A DNA stretch of 64,000 nt from Phlegmacium glaucopus (lineage: Eukaryota > Basidiomycota > Agaricomycetes > Agaricales > Cortinariaceae). Position numbers and translations under genes: made by a program. Location: NCBI GenBank assembly GCA_015039465.1, contig MU130157.1, forward strand, positions 152,903 through 216,902, read 5' to 3'. Below the pieces are notes generated by a model. The model searched no databases, had not been told where the DNA came from, and was given only the letters and a program-made list of their open reading frames with translations. Positions 24,568 to 37,763 of this stretch are shown here, piece after piece; the stretch's first letter is position 1, and the number at the start of each line of letters is the position of its first letter.

Positions 24568-24875
24568 ATTTGAAGTGGGGCTATATTTCAAATGATTCAG
24601 GCTCTCGGCTCAAGGTCTTTCCGGTCGACAACACGGTTAAGGAAACCCCACTGAGCGTTATTAAGGCAGGTGTGACACTAGTGTGACGGGACGCGTTCGT
24701 GACTTGAATAAGTCTTTATTTTGCTCTGATTTATTTCGGTGACGATGCCTTCACGACCAAACTCTGCTGAGCGGGCCGTAGCTTGGCCGTAGCATCATCA
24801 AGCCCAGGTCGCGCGACTTCCACAAGGAAGCTTTAGGTTTCAAATTGGCTCACTGAGATAGTCAAGGTGCTATGA
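24568..24875. promoter_or_regulatory. Divergent promoter between the disordered-protein gene and VPS39
   Basis: 308 bp between divergent start codons, with no coding content and no clear TATA box. The regulatory role is inferred from orientation. Confidence 0.45.
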
Positions 24876-27800
24876 ATGGCACCTTTTACATCTCCCAAAG
24901 TTGTAATCTCTGGTCTAAAGGAAAAGTTCGATTCGTTACTCGTCCATGGCAAGTCCGAGTCATACTTCTATACATTTCTGACTTAACTGTCTCTATAGCT
25001 GACAGGCTATATCTCGGGAGCTCAACAGGGAACCTGTATATCTACAGTTTGAATGAGGGTGCGCGTAATTGCAGCTCTATCTTAGCGATATGTGATTATT
25101 CATATCATCTTCTAGTAGATGGCGGTGAACGCACGGTTGAATTGGTTGAAGTCAAGAAGAATCTTGTCAGACGATCAATTGAACAGCTCGGCCTTATTAA
25201 AAATGTAAATTCATTGGTCGTTCTCTCAGGCAAGCCATTTTTCAAAATTTATACCGTGTCTTTACTCAACGGGTGTCCTAGAGGCCACTGTCACGCTATT
25301 CTCACTACCATCCGTATCACCGCCAACTCCCTTAATCAAGGCAAAAGCTGCCTTCTCATTCGCAATACACTCCTGCCTGCAGCCTGTACAATTAGATCCT
25401 CAGCAGTGGGGGGACCCCGAGCTTAACAAGTCACAAGCCATCCCAACCCTTGTAACCCAGTTGCTTGTTGGATGTCGACGGAAGGTGGTCCTTTATTCTT
25501 GGAAAGATGGAGAGCCTCAGGAAGTCAAGGTTTGTTTCTAATTCTGTGTCTGTCCACTCGAAATTCAGTGGCCTCAGGAAGCGCCTTTGCCCCATTCAGC
25601 TCGAGTGATCGTGTTTTTGAATAAGGACACTGCATGTTTTGCCTATTCGCCTACTGAATATGCCATCTTCTCCATACCGACGATGTCAGCAATGGAGATT
25701 GTAACTCCTCTACCCATAACAGGTTCGGGAACCGCCATGAATGCTCTGACGGGCCTGACAGGATATATGACCTTGGGACTTGGCGCTAAAGCCAAGCCTA
25801 CAGTAGTTCAAGTTGGCGATTCAGAAATTCTAGTTGGAAAGGATGGTGAGTATGTTTTTCTCTGCTTATCTGCCATTGTCTGAATAACTCCAGGTGAGGG
25901 CTTATTCATTGGAACTGATGGGAAGCCATCTAGACCCGCAACCATCGAATGGCCGGCGCCTCCAGAAGAGATTGGTGAGTTCTCTCCTTTTCCGAGTCTA
26001 TGTCATGCCCATGATTCATTGATTTTTCATCCAGCTTTCGTTAAGCCATACATCTTTTCTATTCTTCCTGCCGGTACAGTACCGACGCAGTCTCTCGAGA
26101 CATCTCCAACCCCTGGCACACACGTTCAGCCTTCATTCAATTCTACAACGGTCCTGCAAGTCCGATCCTCTCTGTCGCTTCAAATCTCTCAAACGATACC
26201 TTTCCCATTTAATCATGCTGAAACCAACGCGACTCAGAATGCAAACGTACGACTTATGACATCTTCATCGTCTGTAAAATGCCCATTGTATATGATGACG
26301 ACCCCCATCGACAAGACCGCGGCTTTGAATGAAGGCAGCTCCATCTGGTGTTTTTCTATGCGGCCTTGGTCTGAACAAATAGACGAGCTTGTCATTGTTG
26401 GTCAATATTCAGATGCGCTTGCGCTTTTAGAAACTGTTGACGGTGCCCTGCTTCCAGAAAAAGTAGGAACCACACTTGGTCGTGATTGTTGCATTCACTG
26501 ACCCACTATACAGGACCAGAGACGAACGCAAATTCGGGCATTAAATGCTGTTGCTCAATTCCGAGCTGGCAAATTCGATGCAGCCATCGACACGTTTATA
26601 GAGCTGGATTTCAATCCGGCCAAAGTTGTCGCCCTGTATTCAGAATCCGTTGCGGGTCGGCTCTCTGTTCCTCAAGAAGGCTGGATACCTTTGTATGGCG
26701 GACCTAGCCTGGTAGAAGAGGACAATCCATCACCTGAGGGTTCGCAAGAAAATGATAAGGCTGCGTCGAACCAGGAGAAACCCACAGCTGATTTGGAAAA
26801 TCTTGTTTCCGCAACTGGGTCAATAGGTGGCCGATTTCGAAGAACGGGATTAGGCTTGTTCATGCCCTCTGTGAACAAGGATAGTGATTCAGCTTCAGTA
26901 AAAGCAAGGCGGAAACCCTTACAAGGTGTGTTTTCTCATTTGCGCCATCTGAGATTAATTTCGAGCTTAAAATTTTGCAGACGACCTCCGCAGGTCAGTA
27001 GAAACATTGGTTCGGTATCTCGCAGATCGTCGTCCGAAACTCGGTGCTGCATTAGAGGTTGTGAACATCACCCCAGAGAGCCAGTCACACCTTGCCTCTC
27101 CGCTGTCAGAAGCTTCTACTGAGGAACTTTTTGCACTTCCAAACGTTCCTCTGTCAGCTCTAACGCCTGAGCAACTTTTACGTTTCGCGCAAGTGGTTGA
27201 TACAGCCCTATATAAATCCTATCTGATTATCAGGCCTGCTCTTCTCGGGTCCTTATGTCGTGTAGCCAACTGGTGTGAAGTCTCGGAAGTGGAGGAGGAC
27301 TTGCGAGTACGAAAGGTTCGTTAATCAGTTCTGTTTGTTTCCTTTTAGATCTTCATTCTCTTAGAAATATGCCGAACTGAGAGATCTATATCACGGGAAG
27401 AAGATGCATGCGAGGGCATTAGAACTTCTCAAAGAGTGAGTGTCCTTTCAACTCTCTTGCCCTTTTGTTTTATATGGGATTAGACTGAGCGAAACCGAGA
27501 CTGATATGGACGACAAACTGGACCCATCGATCCGATACCTGCAAAAACTAGGACCAGAACATATTGATCAAATTTTCACATCTTCATCATGGATCTTCAA
27601 CCATGATCCAGACAGGGCTTTTCAGGTTACAAATCTTACTCCTCCCAATGTCTTTACTACTTGCTAACTCAAATTACAAGATTTTCACATCAGAAGATGT
27701 TGAACTTCCTAAGCAACGTGTTGCAGATTATCTCGAGAGCATTGATGCCAAATTGTGTGCAAGATATCTCGAGTATATCATCAATGAACGAGATAAGGAT

Positions 27801-28812
27801 GCGCCTGCTACCCTTCATACCCGATTAGCAGAGCTTTATCTTTCTATGGTTCTGAGCGCAAAGAAACGTAATGAAGAAAGTAAGCAATGAACGTCACTCT
27901 TTTACGCAAAGATACTAACTTGCGCTAGAAGCTCGGAAGGAAACTTACGAAAAATTGCTGGGCTTCATCAGCCTAAACGACTGTTTTTCCATTGACCGAC
28001 TGTATGGATTGCTGTCATCCACAGGTATGAACGAAAGCTTGCGTAAGACGAAGCGGATAGGTTCTTACTTATTCTTGTAGATCTTTACGAGGCACGAGCC
28101 ATTCTTCTAGGAAGACTGGGTCGCCACGACCAGGCGCTGGAAACCTATGTCTACCGTCTGCAAGACTACGTGAAAGCAGAAGAGTAAGTTGATTCTTTGA
28201 TATCTCTCGATCAACTCTGACCCTCACAAGACACTGTAAACGTGTTTACCGGGCAGGTTCAGGGACAAGTGGTATCTTCTTGGCGCTACTCAAGCTCTAT
28301 CTTCGACCAACCTCGCAGACCAGTTCAGATCTATTGCGACCGGCGCTTGAACTGATTAGTCGACATGGCCCACGTTTGGACGCTGTGGAGACTTTACAAC
28401 TACTACCACCCCTCGTGACAGCAGATGATATAAGGCCATTTTTGATTGAATCTCTGCGTACTCCGGTGTTCGACACCCGCGTTACCCGCGAGATAAGCAA
28501 GGCGAGAAATGATCAACTTTCAAGAAGATTAATGGCCCTGCAGTCAAGACGGGTGAAAGTGACGGATAGTCGAATGTTAGTCTTAAAATATCTGTCGGAG
28601 GACGAAATCATTGATCATTTGCTTCAGTTGTCCTCATTGTCATAAACGATTGGGAAACAGTGTTATCGCTGTACATGCTCCTCGGTATGTCTTTACTAGT
28701 TCATACAACCCTTGCACTTTTCTGATTCCAGATCGATGCATATAGTGGCGAAGTGACTCATTATCAGTGCCGCGAGCCTTTTTCTCGTCACTTGCAAGAA
28801 TATCGGCGGTGA
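24876..28812 (+). CDS. VPS39: VPS39/VAM6, HOPS tethering complex subunit
   Basis: Subunit of the HOPS tethering complex at the vacuole/late endosome, where the yeast protein binds Rab7/Ypt7. Over a dozen short exons give roughly 1,000 residues. Exon 1 starts MAPFTSPKVVISGLKEKFDS (the overlapping ATG at 24872 is in the wrong frame). The CNH domain covers RLYLGSSTGNLYIYSLNE, ATVTLFSLPSVSPPTP, LLVGCRRKVVLYSWKDGEPQ and FSIPTMSAMEIVTPLP. Clathrin-repeat-like helices follow (QIDELVIVGQYSDALALLE, LYKSYLIIRPALLGSLCRV, LGRHDQALETYVYRLQDY). The Vps39 C-terminal zinc-binding end is CPHCHKRLGNSVIAVHAPRG followed by EVTHYQC, and the protein ends EPFSRHLQEYRR at 28812. Two introns near the 5' end need GC donors (24949-24998 and 25230-25281). 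The last acceptor is the AG at about 28744-28745, chosen because it alone keeps the zinc motif in frame. Confidence 0.93.
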
Positions 28813-29093
28813 CTGTATTAGGATACATTCATGAGTATCGGTTCATTCTTCCTGCACTTCCTCTCTCTTCATTTCCTGTCTTCGCTGCAGTTAGTCATGT
28901 ACGTATACAACGGATGGATATATATCACTCATAATATCGTTCTGGACCTTCTACCAAACAAAATGAGCCTCAGGTAAGTAGTTTATCCTGTATAGAATGG
29001 ACTTTTATGCCAGGCAAATTGTACTAGATGCAAGATACGACATTATGTATACATATATAATTACAGATCTATTTTTGGCGCTACTGTACATAT

Positions 29094-32000
29094 CTACAAA
29101 TATGCCCTACGTTTTACACCACGGACAGCTTCTTTGACGATTTGTAGCCAGCCTGTCACGTTGTCGACTTCATCCCAAATGCCAGACGTTTGAGCTTCTA
29201 TTTTTCGAAGTAGTAATCGACGGATAATGCGAGTATCCTCGTCATCGTTTTCCGTTAGTGTGGCGGCAACGGAGATGACTGAGGATCGTTTTGAATACAT
29301 GGTAGTAATGGATGCCGAACTCGGACGTGAAGAGAGAGCATTTGTAGAAGAATGAGGGGTAGGTGATAAGGAATGTTGGGAGCCCAGACTTGCATCGTCT
29401 TTAAGAGATGCGTCTAATTCGGCGATCATGGTCTGTCGTTTCTATTCAAGCAATGTAGTAGTCAGCATCACTTCCGAACGTCTATGCGAAAGGAATCTGA
29501 CCTTGATTGCTCTTCTAACAACACGCTGCACGCGCGATACCGAGTGGTTCGCCATGCTGATAAATTGTTCCGCCTGAAGAAAAAATAAATCAGCATCACT
29601 GACCAACAAGAACAGGGGAAATAGAACTTTACCGCAACAAGAGACTTTTTGATACTTTTAAGATCCCGCTGGACGGCCTCAAGAACTACTTGTGAAGTTT
29701 TAAGAGCACTGTCGATAGACGCATCGATTGCGTCTCCGTATGTTGTTAGAGGCACTTCCAATGTTGGAGGCACTTGCAAGCGTTTAACTTCACGGCCAAC
29801 ATTACAGTTTCTCTCATCAATATCGAGTACAATCTCTAGCTTGCGAGGAGTGTGAACTGGAACGACCATCCGTTTTAGCCAGGCTTTGACTCGGGAGGTA
29901 CCAGACAATGAACCCTTGTGTTCTACCATTGCTTCGAGCTGAACATCGCGGATTTTTTCCTCCAACTTCCTCTTTTTCTTGGCGAGTTGCTTAAATTTGA
30001 TTGCAATTTTTGATGGTGAAGCTATGGGGAAATCCTTTTTCTGCAATTCTTCAAGCTCCCATTCGACTTGCCGAAGGCCGTTGAAGCAGTCTTTACATGT
30101 AGTTGAATCAGGTGGCTGAATGAGGAAACGCTCAAACCATGTCGGAGTGGCGGGCCTATGCGCAAGGAGGTGATCAATGGAAGTAGTCTGAATAGCTATC
30201 GAGGTATGACAGGCAGTATAGTCAGGAACCGAGGTTGAAGGGCGAGAGCCAGCGTCATCGTCGAGGGAGACAGCTGTCATTAGAGAGTCTTCAGAGTCTC
30301 TGTGTCGCTTTTTGGGAGAAATACTGCGCAAAATCAGCTTGCCCTTAGTTGCAACAACTACCACATCCCGCATGGTGTCGATCCTGTCTGCATTCTTCTG
30401 CAGGTCGCTAACTACCCTTGTCGCCTCATTTATCCGATCACGAAAGTGTTGCATTATTTGGTCACATTGGTGTGTCGTTTCTGCAAGACTGGTTTTCAAA
30501 TAGTTGATATATTCAGAATTTTTCCGGTGATGAGTAGAGGGCGATGTAACACGGAGGCTGGTAAGAAGTTGATGGATAGTACCATCAATGTCGAAATGAC
30601 CAATCGAATAAATAGATAACAAGTCGGTTTGTGAGTCAAAATAGGCAGAAGCCAGTGACGCAAAAGACTCGATTGGTCGAATTGTGCGATTTGAAAGAGT
30701 TGATGCTGGACGCATGCCGTCGTTTCCAAACAGGTGACGATACTCAGATTTAGCAACCTCCAAAGCGGTCATGCTGGGAAAAAATCGACAATTCAGAATC
30801 TCATCATATGACATAGGAATAAGAAACGTACCCCCGAGAATTTTTGAACTCGCGGATAGCACCAGTTGTATCGCAAGCGAGGAAAAGCATAAGAAGGCCT
30901 ACGGAATTACCGTGCTCGGCGGCAATATGAATACAAGTTTCATCATTTTTATCTCGAGCCGCCAGAGGTGCTCGAAGATCTTGAATTAAATGCAAAGCGA
31001 AATCGCGGAAGGAATGTGTTCGGTCGGGATTAATTGTAGAAGTACATGCATAGTGTGCAAGAATGTGAAGTGCTGTTTGTTGCTCGTGGAGGGTGAAAAG
31101 AGATACATCGGCACCAGCGCAGTATAACGCATCGAGGATATCGAGAGACGGTTCCTCCGTTGCGGCACAATGATGGATAAGGCTCCAACCATTGGAATCT
31201 GGCAGATTTACCAAGACAGGAACAGACATCGGGTAGAGATCGGAGGACGATGATGTTGGTATGGAAGGAGAGAAAAGTAAGGAATGGATGAAAGCCAAGT
31301 CAGAAGCGCGGATGGAGGATACGAGCGTCGCAGTTAACCTTGTAGTGGCTTCTTGCCCAAAAATCGACAATGGAGGAGGTTCGAGGTCATCGGAGAAAGG
31401 CATTGAAGAGGCTGCAAGTTCGACAAGGTGTTCGGAACCTGGGGACAACCTTGATCGATCCGCGGACTAGAGAATAGAGAATATCATAAGCAGTGAGCTA
31501 GAGAAAGTTCTCAGGACACATACTTTACTTTCATGCCATCGATGCCTGCGTAAAATGGTTTCACATAGCCAGAGAATTCGAGGGTAACGCAAAGAAAATT
31601 GTACAGATGCTCGATGATTGCGGTCCCTAAAATCCGGTCGGGCGCCATGAGAGAGCTTTGGAGTCCAATCAATTAGGTAACGCACGCAAAGGGTCGATTA
31701 AGTGGGACTTACGAGTAGCTGGACTACCTCTAAACTACCGTCACGAGCGGCATCTGACAGGTCCAGTGAATAAGAAAGCTCTGCTTCAGATGAGTATCAA
31801 GTTTACTCACACATCAAGGCCGTGGCTCCATGGGAATCCATTCCATCTACAGAAACGGAATCTGCACTGTCTTCCAGCAAGACACGGACGACCTCAGGTT
31901 GGTTGAGCCAAGCAGCCATTCCAAGAGGGATGACGCCGTTCATGGACAGATTAGGCGTGTTCAACGTGAGCAATGATATGTCGGGATGTATGAGCAACGC

Positions 32001-32280
32001 TTTAATGGTATTTAGACGGTTTGGCGTTAAGAAAGACGCGTCATACGCGTCCATATTTTGCCAACTAGTCCAGGATAAGTCAATTGTCACATATTGACAT
32101 GAAAGAATGAGATGGCACGTACTGCTCGCCAGCTATGGCACACATGATGGTCGTTCGTCCAGCGGTATCGATGGCGTTAATGTCGGAACCCTCAAGCAAT
32201 GCGCGACGGACAGCTTCGTCGTCGCCATTGAGGGCAGCACGGTGTAAGTCAAGGTTGAGCGAATGACGTTCGCAGTCCAT
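29094..32280 (-). CDS. Ankyrin-repeat protein with C-terminal coiled coil
   Basis: About 880 residues by exon estimate, starting MDCERHSLNLDLHRAALNGD at 32280. The N-terminal half has at least five ankyrin-like units: NGDDEAVRRALLEGSDINAI, WLNQPEVVRVLLEDSADSVS, DGSLEVVQLLLSHGARPDFR, LDILDALYCAGADVSLFTLH and NDETCIHIAAEHGNSVGLLM. The second half is helical and charged (VEWELEELQKKDFPIASPSK, FKQLAKKKRKLEEKIRDVQL), with Ser-rich segments and a Lys/Arg-rich C-terminus ending RRAYL. Introns are short GT-AG. No kinase, membrane or catalytic motif is seen, so a scaffold role is only a guess. The 3' end of this gene, two introns and 3' flank included, is duplicated in inverted orientation at 38905-39855. 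Confidence 0.82.
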
Positions 32281-33385
32281 TTGTAGAGTGAAAAAGATGC
32301 AAAGAGAGCGGCAGAGCAAAGCAACAGAATAATGAGAGGACGGAAATGACGATAAAACCCCAAAAGCCAGAAAAAGAGGAGGCGTAAGTACTTTTAAACT
32401 CGGTATCGATGAGTCTAGTGGTGACAGATATTGGAGACAGGCAGCTCAAAACCTTGTGCGAGGTGGGAACATATGTATAAAAAGCTTGAATGGGAGGTGA
32501 ATAATGGAAACGAGGCAGAACCACTGTTCCAAATTTTCACACCGATCAGAACAAGGGCAGCGGAGATGCAGGAACCATGGACCAGCGACCCTGCATGCAC
32601 CACAAAGCTTTTCCAGGCTTTTCCTTCCGCTGAACAATTGGCCTCAAGGCCAACAATAATTTCCACTGTTCTCCAACGCTAGCCAAATATCATAAATACC
32701 GTATATTGTCCATTGAAGTATAAGACTTACCCCTAATTCCATTGTCTGACAATCAAAATTTCTTCTTCAGCACCAGTGTGAAGGGATGGTCAATTTACCA
32801 GAATGGAAACTTGAAAGTCTCTACCTTACAATCTCTTACAATTGATACCGCGCAACATGTTCGAGAACCTTGCCGCCTGTATTCATGGAAATTACACGCC
32901 ATAATTCAAGCTCAGTTAAATCTGAGATATACCACCGTGAAGGACTAAAATCTACTGAAATGTTGGTAAGTAGAAGCAGGTGGAAGCATCACCCTAATTG
33001 TTTAGATCAGAATATGTTGCCGGAGGTCGCCGGTCGCGTTTACGAACCAAAGGAGATGGTCAGCAAACTGCAAATTGAGAAAACTGATACAATACCCCGT
33101 CGTCTACATATGAAGGATAGTATGATATGTGTTATGATCGTATGGATTATGTGTAATATTACAAATTGTTACTGGAATCGATATCGAAGTCACGACGAGT
33201 ACGATGCCTTATGTCATGAGATGGGAGGGGTTAGAAGGAATGAATGTCGATATGCCTTGAGGGGAAGTCCCAAAATTGAATAGCTCTTCGCAATAGATAG
33301 TGATATGATAACCGCCTCTCCGAGATGTGCGCGAGTAAAAAAAATAGCGCTTACGGCTTAATGCAAAAGCTGCGGGGAAAGGACT
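32281..33385. other. 1.1 kb intergenic region between the ankyrin gene and MEX67
   Basis: Holds the ankyrin gene 5' flank and the MEX67 3' flank. A 137-codon plus frame (32870-33283) has no recognisable domain and overlaps nothing conserved. I see no repeat structure. Confidence 0.4.
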
Positions 33386-35781
33386 CTACAGAAAGGCGTC
33401 CCTTGTCAAAGTTGCCTACGGATAATAAACGTAAGCCAAGTTGACGCAATTAAGATGGCATCGGTATCATACCTTGACTTGATCAAAATTTGTGATTGCC
33501 CTTTCTAAATCCCACTCATTCCCCGATAGGCAATCGACTGCAAAATTAGCGTTCAACCCAGTCCGAACGCAAATTTGAAGCACGAGATTGCGGTGAGCCT
33601 CCGGCTAGAAAAGGTGGGTTTTTGAACAACTAAAATGTCTTTGAGGTAAACAGTAACATACGAGCGATGCGACAGCGGCTTGCTGATCAGGAGGTAAGGA
33701 CGTTATTGAAAATTGGAGAGGCCTGGTATTGGATACAGCAGTCTGCGATGAACTGGTTACTGCTTGTAACAACATGGGACCAGGCTTCCATGCTTCATGA
33801 CTAGAATAGCTACGGATGATCCATTGGTCTGACAGAATAACCACATTCCATCCATTCAGCTTAGCACTAGAAAAAAAAAACAATAAGACAGTGAGCTTAA
33901 TCGATGCCGTGTCAAATATGACCAAAATAGAGTGAGGAACATACCGAGAGGTGTCCGGTGCAGGAACCAGCATGAAAGTTCGATCGAACGATCTTATTCC
34001 TCCTGTACCAACTGTCCCGACGTCACGCTCAGTCATACGTCATTATCAATATTTATAACACATACCCTCTGTAAACTGGCCATGGACTGTCAAAAGCAAT
34101 CCCATGCTCTGTCCATGAGGGACAGGAAACGAATCGAGACAAAACTTCTCCGCTGGCCCACCAATGTCGTGTCTTGTTGGTGGAAGGGACGTTAGAGCCT
34201 TCATGACTTGCTCACTACCGATATGCAAGTTCTCCAACGTTTTGAGGGGGTCACCTCCTATTCGGCTTAGGTTTCGAGAACCGTCGAGCCAGGTTTTCCA
34301 ATCAAGCTTCCGCTGGTTGGGCATATCACGGGAAGAATGGAAGCCTTCAAGTCGAGCTCTGGTAGGTATGGCAGTATTGGCTGAGAAAGAAAAAGTTGCA
34401 GAAGGGTCATATGCATCGATCAATAGATGCCGTTGGGAGTCGAATGCATTGAAAAATCTAAGAGAAAAAGTAATATAACCAGAAAAGAACAAAAGGAACC
34501 AGAAAAACCTACCGAACGAGAAAATTGCTGACAACAGAACCATCTACTCCCGTAACAAACGAGGGGCCCATTTCAAAGGGAAACGAAGTAGCATTAGGCT
34601 TCTCTACTGGGAAGCTAGGGGCCGCAGATTGTGGCGAGTCGAAAGAGATTTGGCTGATAACCTCCTTGTCGAGAAAAGTCAACGATGGAAATCGGCGGAC
34701 CATGTCACTACAAAAGTATAAATAAAGGAGTAACGTGTATTGACGAGGTGGCAGACCTTCTATATTTTCCCCCCGTTCCAACCTTATACGCTTGCTCTCT
34801 CACAGGGTTCCCTATCAGAATCAACTCTCGAAGATGTGGCATTTTTTCTGGTCGTGAAACAATCATGCTGATCTCCTTCTTGTCACGAATGTTATTATTT
34901 TCCAGTGACAAATTCACGATATTGGGTAGGTATCTACAAAGCTGGTTGAGTAGCATGCCTGTCAGGTTGTTGTTGGCAAGAGACAGAGTTTGAACCTGCA
35001 GAAGGGTAAGACACGAGCAAATAGCAGAGAGAGGGGTATACCTCGGGTTTAAGTTGGCTTGCAAGTTTGAATATTACTGCGGCGTCTTTTGGACTTCCAC
35101 CGAAGCCCGGAGGGCTGAGATTATGTTTCTTGACAACTTCATCTTGAAGAATTGACTGTAAGGTTGAGAGGGGGTCCGTAAATGGATCAATTTTTCAGAG
35201 CAGCAAAATCTTACGTCGAGGTTAAGATATCTTGTTTCAGGATTCCAACGTTTCTGAACCAACTCTCTCCAGGCTTCCACTGGTTTTGATTTTATGCGGA
35301 CTGGTATCGATGAGGTGGAAGTGCCAACAGTGCTTGATACTGCATTTCTTCGTAGCCGACCCGCCACTGTTGGTCGTGAAGCACCACGAATGGCGAGAGG
35401 ATCTGAGGGTCCTGCATGTGAATTTGTCGATAGCCGCGTGGACTGCTGCGCATAACGTTCGAGGATTCGGTAAGCTCTTGGTTATTCTTTCGAAGGAAAA
35501 AGGGATGGCGATAGAACCAAGCAAATTGTGCAAGACTGGCCTTCCTATCTAGTGGCGAAGAAAATGAGTAATATAATTACCATACGAGTGCCCGTGGGTC
35601 TGTCTTTCGCGATTTCTGTTACTCGTGTCCGTCCTGAACGAAGTTTGCCTTTCCTTCCACCTGGAATTTCAGAGGCGTCACGCATTTGAGCATCTCTGTC
35701 AATGAGGCCAGCGCTACGTAGCGCAGTGGTTGCTAACGACTTTGCACTGGGTGCTGGAGTTGGACTTGAGAAGAGAGACAT
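33386..35781 (-). CDS. MEX67: MEX67/NXF1-family mRNA export receptor
   Basis: Carries mRNPs through the nuclear pore as a heterodimer with Mtr2. About 620 residues in roughly ten exons. It starts [20 protein letters not shown], an FG-poor Ser/Pro leader, followed by an Arg-rich region ([20 protein letters not shown]). The leucine-rich repeats are clear: [40 protein letters not shown] and [16 protein letters not shown]. The NTF2-like domain contains [20 protein letters not shown] and later [20 protein letters not shown] and [20 protein letters not shown]. The TAP-C/UBA-like end has [20 protein letters not shown], then AITNFDQVK spliced to ATLTRDAFL and the stop at 33386. The last intron (about 50 bp) was placed because it yields the family's typical short DAF-type tail. 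Confidence 0.92.
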
Positions 35782-35967
35782 GCGGTTAAAATGGAACTTG
35801 GTGAAACGGTGGCGTAAAGCTCGGAATGGTGATGAGGAAAGAAACAAGTTCTCGGTGCCATAAAACCGAGTCAAAAAGGAATTGTCCGAACTTCGCACGC
35901 TCTGCCTCGCTGACAAAGAACAACAAAGAACATCAGATTCACAACAGCAGTCATCATCTCAGTTCCC

Positions 35968-37763
35968 CTAAATCTCGTCCTCATCCTCGTCAAATAGTGA
36001 AGGGCCCATGAAAAGACCGTCCAACTCCTGTAATTCAGGAACAGATAAAACTGACTTGGACTCCCCGTTACAGATGGCTTCTTCCGTTGCACTACATTCC
36101 AAAGAATCGATTGCGAACTCAACTACCGCAGTTTTGATCCTGTCTGGAGATTTCAGAACTTCTGGTGTATCTTGTTGTATTTGTGTGGGAGGAAACAATT
36201 GCTTCTCTTCAATGGAATAGTCCTGGTCATCTTCAGACCCTTGTGCGATCTCTTCGACATCGTTTCGTACGTAGGATAACTGCGGGCTCTGACTTGGAGT
36301 TTCTTCTGTCTCAACTATCACCGAGCGTGTCCCCAGCGATGTCTCACTCTCGTTTATTTCGCTACGTTCATTGATTAGTTCTTCGTCTATTTCGCCAAGT
36401 TCGTTAATCAGTTCTCCGAGGACTTTTGATGGCTTCGTGTTTGATAAACCTAAAATCTGGCCTATGGCGTCCCAAGGATCAGCCTGTTCGAACAGAGTCC
36501 CATAAACTGTCGGCTCTTCGACAGGATATATGTAGGTGGGCATCGCCATGGATTGTTTAGCTGAGCCATCTTTCAAACCTCGGAATACAATGGAGGTTGG
36601 AAGCCGTGTATGACTCTTGTTCCAGTTCATTTCTCTGGAACCGAGGTTTAAATTTGGCGTATAATTTGAACTAGAACGTCTGAGAGAAGTGCTATTTAGG
36701 GAGGACCTATAATCTCGGGAGGACCAAGGGCTTGATCGGACGTCTCCTTGAATGTCATTGGCGATTTCTGAAGATTCACTGTCATGAATTTCATCGTCGT
36801 CGACCCCAGACAATCCCATGTTATAACCGTCTTGGTAATAGCTTGAAGTATTCTCCAAGTGAGGAAATATATCATCCTCTACCAGCAAATTCTTAAAAGT
36901 CCTGGTTCGTTCCTTGCCGGCAATCTTATGGTCGGAGCTGGGATACTTTTTTGGGAGCGGCGTGCAAATACTCTCGTAGGTATATGATTGCACATATCTC
37001 GGGGACAACGAGGGTCTTTCATTGCTTAGAGAATCCGATTCCTCATACAGCGATCGCTTCCAACGATGCAAATGAATTAACCTTTGACTATTCATTGCAC
37101 CAAGATTGGGTTGTACCTTTCTTTTTATCCGCTGCAGAGGACTTGATTCGTCACTAGCTAGAGGTTGTCTTCCTGTAACTACGGTGGGCTTTTTCCGATT
37201 CCTGGAGATGCCTGCAAGATCGTGCATGGTCAAAATTCTGTCCAGGACCCCTCGTAAGAACATAGCTGTTGGACACAGTCGTCAGCGCATATATCTACTT
37301 TCGAAAGTCGACTGACGTTCAACAACGTCGAGGGCATCGAGCACTGCAGACTTGCTAATGTTGGAACTAGATGAGTGCGCTTCTAGTCCTTTTTTGGCGC
37401 GTCTGCGCGAACGGGGCGTGCATGGAGCGATATGTATAGGGCTAGGGATGAAACTGCTCGTGAAATCATCATTGTTCAGTGGGGTTTTCTGTCTGGCATG
37501 ACTGAGTGATATGTCTGCAAGTCCCAAGCTTTCTTCCAGAGGACCATTATATCTTGACATTGGTTTGGAGGCCGACAGCCCTTTCGACAGCGCACACAGC
37601 CTTCGCTGACCAAAAAATGTCTTTTCAAGTCGACCTGTAGTGTCTTTCACTCTTGCTTTCGCTGCATTCCTGCGATATTTTTGTCAACTTGTTCTTGTCG
37701 TACTCGTTTAGATATTTTTCATGTAACGTACCGTCTTCCACCCATGTAATTTGCTCCTGGCAT
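35968..37763 (-). CDS. Fungal protein of unknown function with conserved N-terminus
   Basis: Three exons give about 560 residues. Exon 1 is tiny, MPGANYMGGRR, starting at 37763. It is spliced to NAAKARVKDTTGRLEKTFFG, which looks conserved and is probably the functional signature. A third exon (VEPMFLRGVLDRILTMHDLA onward) is 431 codons long and mostly disordered. It has Ser-rich patches, then Glu/Asp-rich patches (DDDEIHDSESSEIANDIQGD, GELINELGEIDEELINERSE), and ends in an acidic cap, SLFDEDEDEI. The first introns are GT-AG and keep the frame. No membrane segment or enzyme motif is visible. Composition suggests a nuclear or cytoskeletal regulatory protein; I cannot be more specific. Confidence 0.7.
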
